Assembly: GCF_938046015.1 (NCBI RefSeq)
Contig: NZ_CALIXW010000039.1
Coordinates: 1-34,817, forward strand
DNA length: 34,817 nucleotides
Source of the DNA: an uncultured Porphyromonas sp.
GTDB taxonomy: Bacteria > Bacteroidota > Bacteroidia > Bacteroidales > Porphyromonadaceae
Direction: 5' to 3'
A program made the translations under genes and the position numbers. Positions 33,275 through 34,817 of the stretch are shown piece after piece (the stretch's first letter is position 1; every line of letters begins with the position of its first letter). The notes under the pieces are model-generated. The model was not told the origin of the DNA. It searched no databases and was given only the letters and a program-made list of their open reading frames with translations.

Positions 33275-33434
33275 TATCCCTCAGCGCTGCCCGAGATAGT
33301 GCAGAGACGCGGGGGGCTGGTCTTAGGACGCTAGGACGGAGTAGAGGGGCGTGGGAAAAGGATATCCCTCACCGCTGCCCGAGATAGCTCAGAGACGTGG
33401 GAGGCTGGTCTTAGGACGCTAGGACGGAGTAGCG
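33275..33434. repeat. 88-bp tandem repeat (two partial copies)
   Basis: Copies start at 33275 and 33363, and 72 bp of each are alike (TATCCCTCA, GCTGCCCGAGATAG, CTGGTCTTAGGACGCTAGG). Both begin with the right half of the 22-bp palindrome. Apart from this, 33435-33545 holds nothing I recognise. Confidence 0.75.
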
Positions 33435-33545
33435 GTGGTGGGGGAAAGGGCTAAGGCTCAGAGCCTAGGTGAGGCGGGGAGGAGCGGCGGGCGGCATTAT
33501 GCCTCAGCAGAGCCTCGAGGCAGGGGCTGTTCGCTAGAAAAGCGG

Positions 33546-33553
33546 TACATTTG
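33546..33553 (+). promoter_or_regulatory. Promoter -7 element of the DEAD-box helicase
   Basis: TACATTTG matches TAnnTTTG about 20 bp upstream of the start codon. No TTG lies at standard spacing. Confidence 0.55.
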
Positions 33554-33574
33554 TATATCAAGCCATTAGCGAAT

Positions 33575-34817
33575 ATGTATTTTGACGAACTAGATCTGGA
33601 AGACGAAGTGCTGGACGGACTCGAGGCAATGAACTTCTTCGAGACGACGCCCGTACAAGAGGCTACCATCCCCCTACTCCTCGAGGGGCGAGATATGATA
33701 GGCTGCGCCCAGACGGGCACGGGGAAGACAGCCGCCTACCTACTACCCATCATCAACCGCCTGAGCCGTGGCGAAGGCGACCCCACCAAGGTGAATGCCC
33801 TCATCATGGCCCCCACGCGCGAGCTGGCGATACAGATCGAGCAGCAGGTCGAGGGCTTCTCCTACTTCCTCCCCATCTCCTCCGTAGCCATCTATGGCGG
33901 TACCGACGGCATCGCCTGGGAGCAGCAGCGCCGCGGCATGGACAAGGGCGCCGACATCGTCATCGCCACCCCAGGCCGCCTCATCTCGCTGCTCAACCTG
34001 CAGCAGGCCGACCTCTCGGGCGTGCACTACTTCGTCTTGGACGAGGCCGACCGTATGCTGGACATGGGATTCCAGGAGGATATCCTGCAGATCTACAAGG
34101 CGCTGCCTGAGGACTGCCAGCACGTGATGTTCTCGGCGACGATGCCACCCAAGATTAAGAAGTTCGCCCACACGATCCTGCGCAACCCCGCTGAGGTGGA
34201 GCTGGCGATCTCCCGTCCGCCCGAGTCCATCGTGCAGTCGGCCTATGTCTGCTACGAGTCGCAGAAGGTGCCCATCCTGACGCAGCTCTTCCATGAGACG
34301 CCCCCCACCCGTACCATCATCTTCTCCTCCTCCAAGCTCAAGGTAAAGGAGCTGGCGCGTACCCTCAGCAAGCTCAACATCCGCGTTGAGCAGATGCACA
34401 GCGACCTGACGCAGGAGAAGCGCGAGGAGGTCATGCGCTCCTTCAAGGCCGGCACGGTGGATCTGCTCGTGGCCACCGACGTCGTAGCGCGCGGGATCGA
34501 TATCGACAACATCCGTATGGTCATCAACTTCGACATTCCACACGACCCCGAGGACTACGTCCACCGTATCGGGCGTACGGCGCGTGGGGGCAATGATGAG
34601 GGGCTGGCCATCACCTTCGTCAGCGAGCGCGAGCAGTACGGCTTCGGCCGTATCGAGGACTTCCTCGGGCGCGAGATCTACAAGATCCCCGTGGATCCCT
34701 CCTTCGGCCCAGTGCCTAGCTATGACCCCTCGAAGCGTGTCCCCAGCGGACGCGGCGGCGGACGTAGCGGTGGGGGCGGTGGCCGCAGCGGCGGCTCGGG
34801 TCGCAGTGGCGGAGGCC
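33575..34817 (+). CDS. DEAD-box RNA helicase (C-terminus beyond the window)
   Basis: At least 414 residues, cut by the right edge. Motifs in order: a Q motif at about 22-29, AQTGTGKT (45-52), PTRELA, ATPGR, VLDEAD, SAT, then the second RecA domain with VATDVVARGIDI and HRIGRTARGG. A glycine- and arginine-rich tail (GRGGGRSGGGG) begins after about residue 390, as in RhlE/CsdA-type helicases of Bacteroidota. These remodel RNA in ribosome assembly and decay, often at low temperature. The start ATG at 33575 gives the normal N-terminus FDELDLEDEVLDGL. Confidence 0.95.
   Translation, partial: MYFDELDLEDEVLDGLEAMNFFETTPVQEATIPLLLEGRDMIGCAQTGTGKTAAYLLPIINRLSRGEGDPTKVNALIMAPTRELAIQIEQQVEGFSYFLPISSVAIYGGTDGIAWEQQRRGMDKGADIVIATPGRLISLLNLQQADLSGVHYFVLDEADRMLDMGFQEDILQIYKALPEDCQHVMFSATMPPKIKKFAHTILRNPAEVELAISRPPESIVQSAYVCYESQKVPILTQLFHETPPTRTIIFSSSKLKVKELARTLSKLNIRVEQMHSDLTQEKREEVMRSFKAGTVDLLVATDVVARGIDIDNIRMVINFDIPHDPEDYVHRIGRTARGGNDEGLAITFVSEREQYGFGRIEDFLGREIYKIPVDPSFGPVPSYDPSKRVPSGRGGGRSGGGGGRSGGSGRSGGG

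Overview
The window reads as chromosomal DNA from a member of the Bacteroidota, most like a high-GC relative of Porphyromonas. The reasons are promoters of the Bacteroidota type (TTG, about 20 bp, then TAnnTTTG), few Shine-Dalgarno sequences, and gene families typical of that group: the thiS-thiC-thiE order behind a TPP riboswitch, a BioG-type esterase, a DUF349 multi-repeat protein and an LTA-synthase-like sulfatase. GC is roughly 60% by eye. Two stretches are clearly lower: the KAP NTPase gene (9963-13088) and the restriction-modification pair (17525-19572). No rRNA, CRISPR array, insertion sequence, integrase or prophage was seen.

Layout. 1-2534 (minus): thiamine biosynthesis operon under a TPP riboswitch. 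3007-4437: aspartase. 4577-6076 (minus): thioredoxin reductase downstream of an ECF sigma factor. 6222-7955 (minus): tRNA-His, serB-like phosphatase and uracil-DNA glycosylase. 8445-13088 (minus): KAP NTPase followed by a PepSY membrane protein. 13344-16525: yaaA (+), converging on ahpF and ahpC (-). 16902-19572 (+): a possible leader RNA, a DUF695 gene and a HpaII-like restriction-modification pair. 19582-20877: bioG-like and cvpA genes. 21028-22241: dps (+) converging on pth (-). 22777-24570: DUF349 protein. 24778-31127: LTA-synthase-like protein, MATE exporter, MscS channel and uvrB, probably one transcript. 31246-32022: an ADP-ribosylglycohydrolase gene that looks inserted. 32262-33434: repeats. 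33575 to the end: a DEAD-box helicase, cut by the window edge. Oxidative-stress functions recur (trxB, yaaA, ahpC, ahpF, dps), as do DNA-repair ones (ung, uvrB).

The most unusual content is intergenic. Six intergenic regions each hold an 88-bp array of exactly four 22-bp units. Each unit is a 16-nt degenerate palindrome close to TGAGGGATATCCCTCA plus a 6-nt GC-rich spacer. One array continues for three more degenerate units in the same register. Arrays avoid the three convergent gene pairs, which carry strong terminators instead. The right half of this palindrome also marks the junctions of a 467-bp tandem duplication whose 276-bp core folds into nested GC-rich stems.

Two other observations stand out. 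CCGG, the predicted target of the restriction-modification pair, occurs only about 15 times where roughly 280 are expected from composition. The ADP-ribosylglycohydrolase gene is bracketed by a 54-bp direct repeat of the uvrB 3' end, with the old uvrB terminator left beyond the second copy, so it looks like an insertion with target duplication.
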